DNA from: a virus
DNA: 60,174 nucleotides
Direction: 5' to 3' (one strand)
IMG/VR virus record: IMGVR_UViG_3300038425_000132
Location: 1 to 60,174 of that record
The translations under genes were made by a program, and so were the position numbers. Positions 27,555 to 36,023 of the stretch are shown piece after piece. The stretch's first letter is position 1. Each line of letters opens with the position of its first letter. The notes beneath the pieces were generated by a model. The model ran no database searches. It saw only the letters and a program-made list of their open reading frames with translations, and had not been told where the DNA came from.

Positions 27555-28502
27555 TTACGGATGTAAAACCATGAAATTAGTTAAGAATTTTCCTTCAGTA
27601 CTACTATTATCACCACCAGAAAATGACATAGTATATCCATTAATAGTTTGACCTACTGGACTGATATATGTATTAATACCCTCATACCCATAAGGTTCGT
27701 ATCCATTATAGGTATTTACAACCGTATAATATTTTGTTGGCATAGGATTATTAAACGTAATACAAATGGCATTTCCGGGTAAATGAGTGTGTAATGTATT
27801 TACACCTAATGGTGAAGACCAATTATTATCTGGTAGAATATTACTTGCATTATTATTACCTAAATATACAGCAGATTTTATGTTATATGAAGCTGATGAA
27901 ATAAGTATAGTATCATATTTGTTTGCTTGCGCCATTAATATCGTACCAAAAGCACGTATCATATTAGCAGATGGTGGTGTATAACTTGCTGTTGCTGAAT
28001 AACTTGAACTCAATGAGTTAAAAGCATATGAGGCACTAACTGATGGAATAAATGGACTCCACGATGAACTTATTGACTGTGAAGCCCACGATGATGATAA
28101 CGACCAAATAGACCGAGAAGCAAACGATGATGATAACGACCAAATAGACCGAGAAGCCCACGAAGAACTAGCAGGCGATGATGCCCACGAAGCACTTATT
28201 GTATAACTTGAACTTATTGCATAACTTGAACTTATTGCATATGAAGCAGTAGATAAATTAGGATAAATTAAATAACTGGAGCTAATACTCATAAAAGCCC
28301 AACTGCCTGAGTAGGCATATGATGCTGATACAGATGAAAATGAAGAACTAGCATCAACAGACGAAGATATCCAATTCGCTAACACTGACAATGGTACTCT
28401 AAAAGTTGTTAAAGAAGAACTTTGAACTATTGGTATAAAATCACTTGATACAACTACACTATCCGGATTTAAACCACTGATTGGTATGCTTTGTAATGAC
28501 AT
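27555..28502 (-). CDS. Ser-rich repeat fibre protein
   Basis: 315 aa. N-terminus (PISGLNPDSVVVSSDFIPIV, QSSSLTTFRVPLSVLANW) parallels the anchor domains of the next two fibre genes. Residues ~55-170 are tandem SSYAISSSYAISSSY and SSSWASRSIWSL units. C-terminal ~130 residues form a separate domain (PGNAICITFNNPMPTKYYTV, NGYTMSFSGGDNS) like the end of the protein at 3645. Start at 28502 has an AAGGAA ribosome binding site 7 nt upstream. Probable tail fibre or capsid fibre. Confidence 0.65.
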   Translation of the reverse strand: MSLQSIPISGLNPDSVVVSSDFIPIVQSSSLTTFRVPLSVLANWISSSVDASSSFSSVSASYAYSGSWAFMSISSSYLIYPNLSTASYAISSSYAISSSYTISASWASSPASSSWASRSIWSLSSSFASRSIWSLSSSWASQSISSSWSPFIPSVSASYAFNSLSSSYSATASYTPPSANMIRAFGTILMAQANKYDTILISSASYNIKSAVYLGNNNASNILPDNNWSSPLGVNTLHTHLPGNAICITFNNPMPTKYYTVVNTYNGYEPYGYEGINTYISPVGQTINGYTMSFSGGDNSSTEGKFLTNFMVLHP

Positions 28503-28530
28503 ATTTTTATATTCCTTTTAAGTATAAGTA

Positions 28531-30549
28531 TTACATATCGTATAATGCCACCCATCCATTATTTATTAACGTCTGTAAATTGTTTAATGCTGTACTATCG
28601 GGTGCGCCATTTCCTCTTATATCAACTGTTCCGCTAATCATACTAGCAGATAAGCTACTAGATGCTAAATTAGCTGTAATATTCTCCAAAACTGTCGAAT
28701 TAAGACTACAACTTTGTAAAGATAAATATAAAACTCCTGTCGGTATGCTCGGTAAACTACCTATATTTGGACAATTATTGAAAGAAAGATAACCCAATTG
28801 AGCAGGTAAAGGTGTTAGTGAAAAGTTTAATAATGAAGTATTATTATTCATTGACATAGTAACTATGGTATCTGGAAGGGCAGATGGTAAAACTTGTATC
28901 TGATTATTATCAGCCAAAAATGTATATGACCCTGATGGAAGAACACTTGGTAGTGAAGTCAGTTGATTTAAAGAACAATTCAAATATGATAATGTTAATG
29001 GTAAATTTAAAGATGTCAAATTGTTATTTGAGCAATTTATATACGACATGGATGTTGGAAAATTTGGTAATGATGTTAAGAAATTACCATCACAACTTAG
29101 AGTACTTAACGATGAAGATTGGAATGTGTAAAACGATGCCAAAGAGCAATTTGAACATGATAGAGAAGTTAAAGAATTAGGTACACCACTCAATATTGAT
29201 AATGGATTATTTGAAAAATTTGATTCTGTGACGCTATTCAATGTCCAATAATAATACATTGATGTCAAACCTTGGTTAATGGCATCTAATGTAAATATTT
29301 GTTTATTAAAAGACATTGTGTAAAATAAACCTGTAATATAATCCGTAAAAGGACCACCATCTGTGGATGTAAATGTGAATACAACAGAACTAGATGGAAA
29401 CACACTTAAACTTAATGGAACATTTACATAAGAATTTACCGTGTCACTTTGACTGGAAATTTTAAATCGAACAGTTCTCGTTGGTTCAATTTTAATATTA
29501 TTTGATGAACTCACAAATAACATATAAGAACCATAAAAACTTGATTGCCCCATTAAGGAAAACGGAGTTTCTATAGTTCCACTAGCATATTGATTATCCC
29601 AAGTATATATAATAGGGACATTCACTGATATTGGAGTTGAATCCAACAAAGTCTGGAATCCTGTATTTCTATCCATTGCGGAAAGATATACAATTCCATT
29701 TGTAGGAACTGATGATGTAAAAGGAACAATTACAGTTCCCATAGCTTCAATGGGTGTTATGGCCTCTGCTGCTGTGGACCACAATATATCTACATCATCA
29801 AGTTGTGCCATATTAACTGATTGAGTATATGCTAAAAAGATACCATAATTAGCCATTATATTAGCTATGACTTGTGCAGCCATAGCATAAGATGATGTTC
29901 CATTAGTTGAAGAAAATATCAAATAACTAGACGACCCCGGAGCCGATTGTTGAGCATAAAGAGCATATGAAGCTGTAGCTGTTGGTCCTCCAGCAACATA
30001 AGACGCAGTATCAGATGTAGTCGAATGCTGTACATTTTGAGTGGTTATAGCATACGATGCCGTTCCATTATTACTTCCACTATTATAAAGTAAAAAGATA
30101 GCATTTTGAGCAGTATTTGATGTGAAAGAAGTTATAGCATATGATGCCGTTCCATTGGGCACACCTGAATAAAGTAAATACGAAGCAGTAATGGAAGTTG
30201 CTCCTCCTGACCCACTCATAGCAAATGAAGCAGTCAAAGCATATGAAGAACTATTTGCAAGCAGAGCAAAAGAAGCGGTATCTGATAATGAAGATTTATT
30301 TGAATAACTTGATGAAATTACCGTTCCATGTACTTCACTCCCCAAAATATATGAAGCTGTATCAGCATTTACTGCATAAATTGCATAAAGACTTCCACTT
30401 GCATTCAACCACAATGCCAAATCATATGCTTGAATTTTTTTTGATTCATTAGCACTTATATCTACAATAAGAAATATATCATTTGGTTGAACTTCAGGTG
30501 CTGTAAGTTCCACTAACTGTGTTAATAATTGATTTCCTATATTTGGCAT
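28531..30549 (-). CDS. fibre protein with Ser-rich stalk and C-terminal leucine-rich repeats
   Basis: 672 aa. Residues 1-55 (LTAPEVQPNDIFLIVDISAN ... ESKKIQAYDLALWL) form an anchor domain shared with the 330-aa neighbour. Then come NGTASYAIT-type stalk repeats (~60-240), a beta domain, and from ~430 about eight leucine-rich repeats (SLSCSNCSLASF, LSTLSCDGNFLTSLP, YINCSNNNLTSLNLP, YLNCSLNQLTSLP). The end DIRGNGAPDSTALNNLQTLI is a typical cap. LRRs are binding scaffolds, so receptor recognition is a reasonable inference. Confidence 0.7.
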   Translation of the reverse strand: MPNIGNQLLTQLVELTAPEVQPNDIFLIVDISANESKKIQAYDLALWLNASGSLYAIYAVNADTASYILGSEVHGTVISSSYSNKSSLSDTASFALLANSSSYALTASFAMSGSGGATSITASYLLYSGVPNGTASYAITSFTSNTAQNAIFLLYNSGSNNGTASYAITTQNVQHSTTSDTASYVAGGPTATASYALYAQQSAPGSSSYLIFSSTNGTSSYAMAAQVIANIMANYGIFLAYTQSVNMAQLDDVDILWSTAAEAITPIEAMGTVIVPFTSSVPTNGIVYLSAMDRNTGFQTLLDSTPISVNVPIIYTWDNQYASGTIETPFSLMGQSSFYGSYMLFVSSSNNIKIEPTRTVRFKISSQSDTVNSYVNVPLSLSVFPSSSVVFTFTSTDGGPFTDYITGLFYTMSFNKQIFTLDAINQGLTSMYYYWTLNSVTESNFSNNPLSILSGVPNSLTSLSCSNCSLASFYTFQSSSLSTLSCDGNFLTSLPNFPTSMSYINCSNNNLTSLNLPLTLSYLNCSLNQLTSLPSVLPSGSYTFLADNNQIQVLPSALPDTIVTMSMNNNTSLLNFSLTPLPAQLGYLSFNNCPNIGSLPSIPTGVLYLSLQSCSLNSTVLENITANLASSSLSASMISGTVDIRGNGAPDSTALNNLQTLINNGWVALYDM

Positions 30550-30562
30550 AAAATTGTTATTA

Positions 30563-31555
30563 TTAGTAATATCCTATTAAACGAATCGTTGTTCCACCAT
30601 CTGCTGTTTGTGTCACACTGAATTGAAATGTTAAAGGACTAATTGAAGAAAGAGGAAAACTTCCTTGTGCACCAACTGCTACATTATCACCACTGCCTGC
30701 TGAACGAAATGCTATCAATACATAATTTGAAGCAGTAAAAAAGGAATCTGGTCTTATATAAACAAATCCGGTAGTATTTGTATTACCATTTACAGACCAT
30801 GCATCTAAAATAACCACGCTGGTTCCAACCGGAATATAAGGACTACAATCAAATGTTGTAAATGCAGATTGTCCTGTACCAGAAAAAATAGTAACGGGTG
30901 CTATAAAAGTAGGAGCAAATCTTGGGCCATTGTAAAAACTTGCTGTCTGTGCGGTATTACATGATATTGCTATACTTGAAGTATCAGAATATAATGACGT
31001 ATTGGAATATGATGATGTATTGGAATACGATGCTGAAATAGTAGTGAGCGACGTTACAGAATACGATGATGTTCCATTATTACTTCCACTGGAATAAATT
31101 AAAAACGCGGCATTTTGAGCAGTATTTGATGTAAGGGAAGTTATAGCATACGAAGCTGTACCATTAGGTGTTCCAGTATATGACAAAAATGAAGCAGTAT
31201 TAGCAATATCTGATGTAATTGAACAAAATGCAGAATATGAAGAAGATGATGCTGTAATAGCATAAGAACTTGTATCAGCAAGACTCGCCCAACTTGATGA
31301 TATAGATTGTGACGCATTAGTAGCAAGAGGTATAATACCATCAATACCACTAGCCAAAATATAAGAGGCCGTATCTGCATGAGCAGAATCATAAGCCAAA
31401 AAACTTCCACTACTTTCAATAAATAGTAATAATTGTCCTACTGGAAGTTGTTTAGACTCCCGTTGACTCATATCTGTGACTAGAAAAACATCATTTGGTT
31501 GTATTTCTGGTGCATCTAATTCCAGTAAGGAAGATACTTTTTCATTATCAGACAT
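30563..31555 (-). CDS. fibre protein, paralogue of the LRR fibre N-terminus
   Basis: 330 aa from the ATG at 31555 (MSDNEKVSSLLELDAPEIQP). An upstream in-frame ATG would extend into the phoH-like gene and breaks alignment with the neighbour, whose anchor begins at the equivalent residue. Anchor domain (QPNDVFLVTDMSQRESKQLP), Ser-rich stalk (NGTASYAITSLTSNTAQNA), then a C-terminal beta-domain (IFSGTGQSAFTTFDCSPYIP ... GGTTIRLIGYY) that replaces the LRRs. A TATTTATA sequence is about 10 nt upstream. Confidence 0.7.
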   Translation of the reverse strand: MSDNEKVSSLLELDAPEIQPNDVFLVTDMSQRESKQLPVGQLLLFIESSGSFLAYDSAHADTASYILASGIDGIIPLATNASQSISSSWASLADTSSYAITASSSSYSAFCSITSDIANTASFLSYTGTPNGTASYAITSLTSNTAQNAAFLIYSSGSNNGTSSYSVTSLTTISASYSNTSSYSNTSLYSDTSSIAISCNTAQTASFYNGPRFAPTFIAPVTIFSGTGQSAFTTFDCSPYIPVGTSVVILDAWSVNGNTNTTGFVYIRPDSFFTASNYVLIAFRSAGSGDNVAVGAQGSFPLSSISPLTFQFSVTQTADGGTTIRLIGYY

Positions 31556-31577
31556 AATATAACCTATAAATAGACTC

Positions 31578-32309
31578 TCAAATCGTTTTTTTAACTTTTT
31601 TGACAATGAATTGAACCAATCCACTTCTTACAATATCATTATCGGTAAATCTAAACACTTGAATTCCATTAGCTCTCGATTCTTCATCATCAAAATAAGA
31701 TATCATTTTAAGAAATCCGGTTTTACCGTTGAGGTCCGATTGTTCAGGGTCACCCAAAATAAACATTTTACTAAATTCTCCTACCCTAGTAATCAATGTA
31801 AATAATTCTTTAAAAGTCATGTTCTGCGCTTCATCAGAAATTATTACTCTAGCATTCCAATTTAACCCTCTAAGAAATCCAACTGGGATAGATGAAATTC
31901 TATTTTCTTTTTTTAAAATATCTATATCATTTTTTGGTAATAATTCTACTAATTTATCCGTTAAAGGAGCTAAATATGGTGCCATTTTTTCGTCAGCTTC
32001 TCCGGGTAAGAATCCAAGTTTAGCTTCTGATGATTCTACTGCTGAACGAATGTAGATTAAATCACTTACTTTTCTTTGATTGACCAGTGTAAGTGCAGCA
32101 TATATTGCCATATACGTTTTGGACGTGCCAGCAGGCCCATATACGAATACAATTTTTGTATTCTTGTCCATGGCAATTTCCAAAAAATTTTTTTGCTTTT
32201 CATTAAGATTTCTTTGATAAATTGATAGAAGATTTTTAATCTTATTTCGTTGTGGGATAATAGGGCTTATGTCCTTAACTTCATTAGTGTCGATTCGTTT
32301 GGTTTTCAT
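31578..32309 (-). CDS. phoH: PhoH-family ATPase
   Basis: 243 aa. Walker A is VFVYGPAGTSKT (residues ~55-66) and Walker B is VIISDEAQN near 155; RSAVESSEAKLGFLPGEADE is the PhoH family signature. PhoH-like proteins are common in large and marine phages; a helicase or RNase role has been proposed but the phage function is unsettled. The C-terminus (VQFIVKKVKKTI) abuts the fibre genes; the start overlaps the upstream 117-aa ORF by 26 bp. Confidence 0.9.
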   Translation of the reverse strand: MKTKRIDTNEVKDISPIIPQRNKIKNLLSIYQRNLNEKQKNFLEIAMDKNTKIVFVYGPAGTSKTYMAIYAALTLVNQRKVSDLIYIRSAVESSEAKLGFLPGEADEKMAPYLAPLTDKLVELLPKNDIDILKKENRISSIPVGFLRGLNWNARVIISDEAQNMTFKELFTLITRVGEFSKMFILGDPEQSDLNGKTGFLKMISYFDDEESRANGIQVFRFTDNDIVRSGLVQFIVKKVKKTI

Positions 32310-32637
32310 CAGTATTTATTACGGACTTTTCCTTTAGAATTTTCTGTAACTTGACTACCTTTGGACAATATTCGTAAGCTTCTTTTTCTACATAGTAAGA
32401 ATAAATATTGTTAAGGTTAGTCAAATAATCTCTCTCTGATAATGTTATAACAAAGTCAGAATTTTTAAACTGAAATACTTCAACAAGAGGTAAATTATGT
32501 TCAATAGCAAACGCAATCATGTTTATGACTTGCTCCATCATGTCAAACTTAAACTTTTTGGAAAAAAATTGCAATTCCTTATTATCAGATGGTATAACAT
32601 ATAGAGTTGGTATATTTTTATTATTTTTTTCTACCAT
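32284..32637 (-). CDS. hypothetical protein upstream of phoH
   Basis: 117 aa from the ATG at 32637 (MVEKNNKNIPTLYVIPSDN). A longer frame starting at 32703 is rejected because its first 22 codons read through the terminator hairpin at 32681-32706 and look non-coding. Helical C-terminal half (YYVEKEAYEYCPKVVKLQKI). No family recognised; end overlaps phoH, suggesting coupling. Confidence 0.6.
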   Translation of the reverse strand: MVEKNNKNIPTLYVIPSDNKELQFFSKKFKFDMMEQVINMIAFAIEHNLPLVEVFQFKNSDFVITLSERDYLTNLNNIYSYYVEKEAYEYCPKVVKLQKILKEKSVINTDENQTNRH

Positions 32638-32668
32638 ATCTTCATTGAATAAATATCGGCAAAGACGT

Positions 32669-32706
32669 ACAAAAAGAAAAAACGTGGTAGATTTCTCTAC
32701 CACGTT
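32669..32706 (-). terminator. Rho-independent terminator
   Basis: An 11-bp perfect stem (AACGTGGTAGA / TCTACCACGTT) with a 4-nt loop is followed on the minus strand by a T-rich tract (TTTTTTCTTTTT). It closes the transcript of the two small genes at 32739-33315, 33 nt after the last stop. Confidence 0.9.
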
Positions 32707-32738
32707 ACGTATAAATTTAGATAAATATTTTTATTTTT

Positions 32739-33032
32739 TTACCAAATGCGATGCTTCTTTTTATCATATTGAACGATTTCAATTTTCGTTCCATCAGGCC
32801 AACGACTGATTACTCTGTTCCAAAAATTCATTTCAGAAATTGCCCTTGGGTCATCCCGTTCTGGATAATCTTTGTCAGATACTCTTAATCCACCACGAAC
32901 AATAACATAACGTGGCGCTGTATCTCCCGGCGACCAAATAATTTCCTCTTGTTTCATTATTTCGGCTATGGGTACTTCTAAAGTAAGGATTTCATCTGAT
33001 TGCATTTCCTTTGTTCTTTTTTTGTTTGACAT
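32739..33032 (-). CDS. hypothetical protein
   Basis: 97 aa, acidic N-terminus and basic C-terminus (DGTKIEIVQYDKKKHRIW). Contains an ordered-looking centre (WSPGDTAPRYVIVRGGLRVS). No motif I recognise. It overlaps the upstream gene by 41 bp and is followed by a strong terminator, so it is the last gene of a two-gene unit starting at the promoter near 33322. Confidence 0.6.
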   Translation of the reverse strand: MSNKKRTKEMQSDEILTLEVPIAEIMKQEEIIWSPGDTAPRYVIVRGGLRVSDKDYPERDDPRAISEMNFWNRVISRWPDGTKIEIVQYDKKKHRIW

Positions 33033-33315
33033 AATTTGCTCTTATTTGTTTGTTTAAGAAATTTACAATCGATTGTGCATCTGCTTTTTCTATTATTACA
33101 TCATCACCACTAAGGTCTTTTCCACGAATTAAGTCCCAAACAAGTTTAAGGCGGTAAGAAAAAGAAAGTGGACATGGAGATTGATTCCATACGGAAACAT
33201 AAAAATCAGGTTCTACACCTTCTTCAATCCAATAATCATCGTAAGTAATTTCCAGAATATGCCCATGGCATTTACAACGAATCAGCAATATTTTATCATC
33301 CTTTATTACAGGCAT
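32992..33315 (-). CDS. hypothetical protein
   Basis: 107 aa. N-terminus has a possible metal or fold motif (ILLIRCKCHGHILEITYDD), then LSFSYRLKLVWDLIRGKDLS, a pattern seen in small phage proteins. The C-terminus is basic (NYVKQKKNKGNAIR). Start ATG at 33315 is 7 nt downstream of the -10 of a sigma70-like promoter, so the leader is very short. Function unknown. Confidence 0.6.
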   Translation of the reverse strand: MPVIKDDKILLIRCKCHGHILEITYDDYWIEEGVEPDFYVSVWNQSPCPLSFSYRLKLVWDLIRGKDLSGDDVIIEKADAQSIVNFLNKQIRANYVKQKKNKGNAIR

Positions 33316-33321
33316 AATTAT

Positions 33322-33349
33322 ATCATATCACAGGTCTGTTAAAAGTCAA
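33322..33349 (-). promoter_or_regulatory. sigma70-like promoter
   Basis: Minus-strand TTGACT (33344-33349), 16-nt spacer, TATGAT (33322-33327), directly upstream of the 107-aa gene. The match to TTGACA/TATAAT is 5/6 plus 5/6. Confidence 0.75.
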
Positions 33350-33470
33350 CACTATTTCATTTGTAGCAATGATACTTATAATAGTGAAAAATAATAGTGG
33401 ATATACTTGTTTCGACAATATGAAATTTCATGTCGGATGTTTAATCCGCGTTAGCAGTCTTCTATTGCAC

Positions 33471-33517
33471 AAAAAAATTCTCCCATCTGAATATTTCAGA
33501 CGGGGAATGTTTTTTAT
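33471..33517 (-). terminator. bidirectional-looking terminator hairpin
   Basis: Stem ATTCTCCCATCTGAA paired with TTCAGACGGGGAAT, flanked by seven A on one side and six T on the other. On the minus strand it ends the HD-domain gene transcript 12 nt after its stop; it could also act on plus-strand transcripts. The region 33350-33470 holds no gene I can support. Confidence 0.8.
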
Positions 33518-33528
33518 TCATGGAATTA

Positions 33529-34212
33529 TTAGAGCTTTTCTTCAGCTTTAACATAATGCCACCTGTCATATTCTGACCTACATGCTGTATAATCAGCAGT
33601 ATGAATTATGCGTGGTAAATTAGTTGATAAATACATTTCAGGATTATATTGTTTTAGATATTTTTCATTGGAATCATTGAACAAACCATCTGATAATTTA
33701 ATACCAAGGTATTCCTTCCAATCATAAACTACACCATACTTTTGAAGTAGAAATATAGCTCTATCAGTAACTTCCATGTAAGGAAGATTAGGATTCATTT
33801 TGTAAAATTCACCCTTCTTATACTTCCAATCTTGGTCTTGTGGAGCATAATATTCACCAAATTCAGGGTCACCAAGTTTTCCTAAATCGTGATGCATAGC
33901 TGCAAATACCATTTGTTCATCTGTAAAATCAATATTTGCTCCAGCAATTTCAAATAATTTCTTTCCTGCAAAAGATAATCTGATTACATGCATAACATGT
34001 TGCAAATATCCACCCGGATAACACAGATGAAAATGTTCACACATTGATGCAGGTGCAGTTGCTAAAGGTAATCCCAACGAATCTTCTTCATCAGAATACA
34101 TTTTTAGAAGTTTATCTTTTCTTTTACCAATGAAAGTATCACCAACAAATTTCAAAAATTCTTGGTAATTTTCTTGAATTTCAGCATCAGTCAAATTAGT
34201 TTTGTCAATCAT
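33529..34212 (-). CDS. HD-domain phosphohydrolase
   Basis: 227 aa. HD superfamily metal ligands are visible: GYLQHVMHVIRLS (first His), AAMHHDLGKLG (His-Asp pair, residues ~102-107) and IIHTADYTACRSEYD (distal Asp). Such enzymes cleave nucleotides or cyclic nucleotides; in large phages related proteins are annotated simply as HD hydrolases and could act in nucleotide supply or anti-defence signalling. Substrate not predictable. Start ATG preceded by AAGGAAAA. Confidence 0.85.
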   Translation of the reverse strand: MIDKTNLTDAEIQENYQEFLKFVGDTFIGKRKDKLLKMYSDEEDSLGLPLATAPASMCEHFHLCYPGGYLQHVMHVIRLSFAGKKLFEIAGANIDFTDEQMVFAAMHHDLGKLGDPEFGEYYAPQDQDWKYKKGEFYKMNPNLPYMEVTDRAIFLLQKYGVVYDWKEYLGIKLSDGLFNDSNEKYLKQYNPEMYLSTNLPRIIHTADYTACRSEYDRWHYVKAEEKL

Positions 34213-34265
34213 ATATTTTTCCTTCTGTGAAGCATACTAACACAGATTAAGAGAAAATCAATTTA

Positions 34266-34586
34266 TTATATTGACAATAAAATTATAGCAATAAAACCAA
34301 ATATTATACCTATAATTTGAAGTATGGTAAGAGTTTCATGAAATATTAAAATACCTATTCCCAATGTAATTATCATATAGCCTACATTCCAAATAGTTCC
34401 TAAAATAGAAAGTGAATTAAGCTTTTTTAAGGCTGGTAAAAAACAGATAGAAGTTAAAATATAGAAAAGAAGAGCTAGAAGAGCAAATTTTGAACCACCT
34501 ATATTAGCAAATAATTTTGAAAAATATTCACCAAATCCATAAAATGTCATTGCTATAACAACTAAAATAAAAACACCCATTGTCAT
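34266..34586 (-). CDS. small multidrug resistance (EmrE/EamA-like) membrane transporter
   Basis: 106 aa from ATG 34586 (MTMGVFILVVIAMTF). Four hydrophobic helices (about 3-20, 34-50, 62-80, 86-104) with LLALLFYILTSICFLPALKK, GTIWNVGYMIITLGIGILIF and a short FHETLT loop follow the SMR/DMT fold; each monomer is half of a dimeric exporter. The typical SMR Glu14 is not obvious at the usual position, although GEYFSK is close. Substrate unknown. Phage carriage is uncommon. Confidence 0.65.
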   Translation of the reverse strand: MTMGVFILVVIAMTFYGFGEYFSKLFANIGGSKFALLALLFYILTSICFLPALKKLNSLSILGTIWNVGYMIITLGIGILIFHETLTILQIIGIIFGFIAIILLSI

Positions 34587-34643
34587 ATCTAAATGATACA
34601 ACAATGGGTTTTTATAATCAACTTATTTTATTTAATGGTTTTA

Positions 34644-35255
34644 TTAAAAATATGGATTTGCCATAATACTTTCAATAGTTCCTTTCGGCATATCATCAAG
34701 AGTTTTTACAAACTCTCGCATCATACGAAAACTATGAGGAATCAATTCATCAGGAACATCTTTAACTCTGTCAACAAATACCTTTAATTGTTTAGCTGCC
34801 ATAACGGCAGCTACATGGGTTTTAGCCATAAGCTGGTCATGCGATTCAGGTGTAAACTTTTTACCCTCTTGATCAGTATCTATTATTTTAGAAACTTTTC
34901 CAAATATTTTTATGAATTCAAATTGACAATCTAATCCTGAATCCCATGTATCATTGTTTGTTCCTATATATGTCAAAATTGAATTCCGTTTATCTTCGGG
35001 TGTTCGCCTTCCAAATAAAGGATGAATACTTGTAACTCTGTCTGTTGACGAAAGAAGTATATCAGTTGATGGTTTTTGAACCGAACATACATTTATTAGA
35101 TGTTTATCAGACAATTGTGCTCCCCAAGATGGGTATGCAGATATAGGAATAGCAAGAATAACACTTTCTGCATCATCACAAATTTCAAAATGAGGAGCAA
35201 GTAATTCTTTAAGAAAAGAACCAAACGCCCCATCACCTATAATTTTAAGTTTCAT
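34644..35255 (-). CDS. TyrA-like prephenate/arogenate dehydrogenase
   Basis: 203 aa. N-terminal Rossmann loop IIGDGAFGSFL, then VILAIPISAY, NVCSVQKP (the DVGSVK-like strand) and TSIHPLFGRR, the HPMxGx signature of TyrA enzymes. SHDQLMAKTHVAAVMAAKQL corresponds to the start of the helical dimerisation domain, shortened compared with bacterial TyrA (~280-370 aa). The family oxidatively decarboxylates prephenate or arogenate with NAD(P) in tyrosine synthesis. As a phage gene it would be an auxiliary metabolic gene. The start overlaps the upstream stop (ATGA). Confidence 0.75.
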   Translation of the reverse strand: MKLKIIGDGAFGSFLKELLAPHFEICDDAESVILAIPISAYPSWGAQLSDKHLINVCSVQKPSTDILLSSTDRVTSIHPLFGRRTPEDKRNSILTYIGTNNDTWDSGLDCQFEFIKIFGKVSKIIDTDQEGKKFTPESHDQLMAKTHVAAVMAAKQLKVFVDRVKDVPDELIPHSFRMMREFVKTLDDMPKGTIESIMANPYF

Positions 35256-35461
35256 AAATCCTTATAAGGCCTTATTTCAAATTGCATGTTTCTATTATTT
35301 GGATTAAGCATTTTCAAATCATTTACTCTTTCCAATAATTTTTCTGCTTTAGATAGACTATAACATTTAACATCTGCACCAACATCTGAATCTGCATCTT
35401 GAACCCATTTATTCAAAGTTAGATTATAAATTCCATATATGATTGGTGGTTGAAAATTCAT
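35252..35461 (-). CDS. small hypothetical protein
   Basis: 69 aa from ATG 35461 (MNFQPPIIYGIYNLTLNKWV). Upstream hydrophobic codons up to 35497 coincide with the promoter region and are not used. Helical middle (LSKAEKLLERVNDLKML). It is translationally coupled to the TyrA-like gene; the role is unknown. Confidence 0.6.
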   Translation of the reverse strand: MNFQPPIIYGIYNLTLNKWVQDADSDVGADVKCYSLSKAEKLLERVNDLKMLNPNNRNMQFEIRPYKDL

Positions 35462-35468
35462 AAAGATA

Positions 35469-35497
35469 AAGATATCAAAAAAAGAAAGAAAAGTCAA
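35469..35497 (-). promoter_or_regulatory. sigma70-like promoter
   Basis: TTGACT (35492-35497), 17-nt T-rich spacer, TATCTT (35469-35474), 8 nt upstream of the ATG at 35461. Drives the 69-aa gene and the TyrA-like gene. It separates the tRNA array from the metabolic genes. Confidence 0.7.
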
Positions 35498-35511
35498 GAA
35501 GAATATAAAAT

Positions 35512-35605
35512 TGGCGGTAAGTGTAGGATTTGAACCTACGGGTCAGCATTTTTGCCGACCTCCAGTTTTCGAAACTGGCGCCTTAGTCCACTCGGCCAAC
35601 TTACC
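35512..35605 (-). tRNA. tRNA-Ser(CGA)
   Basis: Class II tRNA with long variable arm, acceptor GGTAAGT/ACTTACC, anticodon loop TTTCGAA, T loop TTCAAAT, encoded CCA and AATTTT trailer. Its 5' end overlaps the stop of the 55-aa ORF by 5 nt. Confidence 0.95.
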
Positions 35606-35768
35606 GTTTAAATCGTTTTCTGCCATTTCGTCTGCCACAAATGGGGCACTTTTTCCACGGTCTTATTAAGACTCTATCACAACCACACCAAAGAGAAACT
35701 TTTCGTGGCACTAAAGTCTTATCCCTATTTGTTTCAGGGTAATCATCGTCATAATAACTCTGATTCAT
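35601..35768 (-). CDS. zinc-ribbon small protein
   Basis: 55 aa: MNQSYYDDDYPETNRDK ... LWCGCDRVLIRPWKKCPICG, then a basic tail. CxC plus CPIC form a plausible four-cysteine zinc site, as in many small phage proteins of unknown function. Its TAA lies inside the 5' end of the tRNA-Ser. It starts 1 nt after the upstream gene's stop. Confidence 0.7.
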   Translation of the reverse strand: MNQSYYDDDYPETNRDKTLVPRKVSLWCGCDRVLIRPWKKCPICGRRNGRKRFKR

Positions 35769-35769
35769 A

Positions 35770-36000
35770 TTACCATTTACTACGGCCTTTACTATAATAT
35801 TCCCAACAACTATTACAATTATTTGTTGGCGGACTTACAGGAATATAATCTGGATGAATTTTACAAGCAAATGGATTTGTTGATGGTTTTATTGCTTCGA
35901 TATTAAATTTTTTGCCATCTGGTAATACAAAACCAATTACTACCTTTTCAGGGTTTTTTGATTTTTTAGCAAATAAAAATTTTACCCATTTTAAAAACAT
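35770..36000 (-). CDS. small Cys-containing protein
   Basis: 76 aa from ATG 36000 (MFLKWVKFLFAKKSKNPEKV). The longer frame to 36087 reads through tRNA-Ser(GGA) and is not used. The start follows the tRNA trailer. Residues near the C-terminus (CKIHPDY...NNCNSCWEYY) may bind metal. No family recognised. Confidence 0.6.
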   Translation of the reverse strand: MFLKWVKFLFAKKSKNPEKVVIGFVLPDGKKFNIEAIKPSTNPFACKIHPDYIPVSPPTNNCNSCWEYYSKGRSKW

Positions 36001-36023
36001 TTTATTTATAATTTCAAATAAAT

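Noticed and set aside
27900-31300. Repeat arrays resembling CRISPR or tandem DNA repeats
   Set aside because: They are in-frame codon repeats of Ser-rich fibre genes; there are no spacers of constant length.
31141-31419. 92-codon minus-strand frame inside a fibre gene
   Set aside because: It is a Leu/His-rich shadow of the Ser-rich repeat gene in another frame.
33369-33551. Plus-strand ORF of 60 codons
   Set aside because: It runs through a terminator hairpin and into a minus-strand gene; low-complexity, no ribosome site, no other plus-strand gene in the window.
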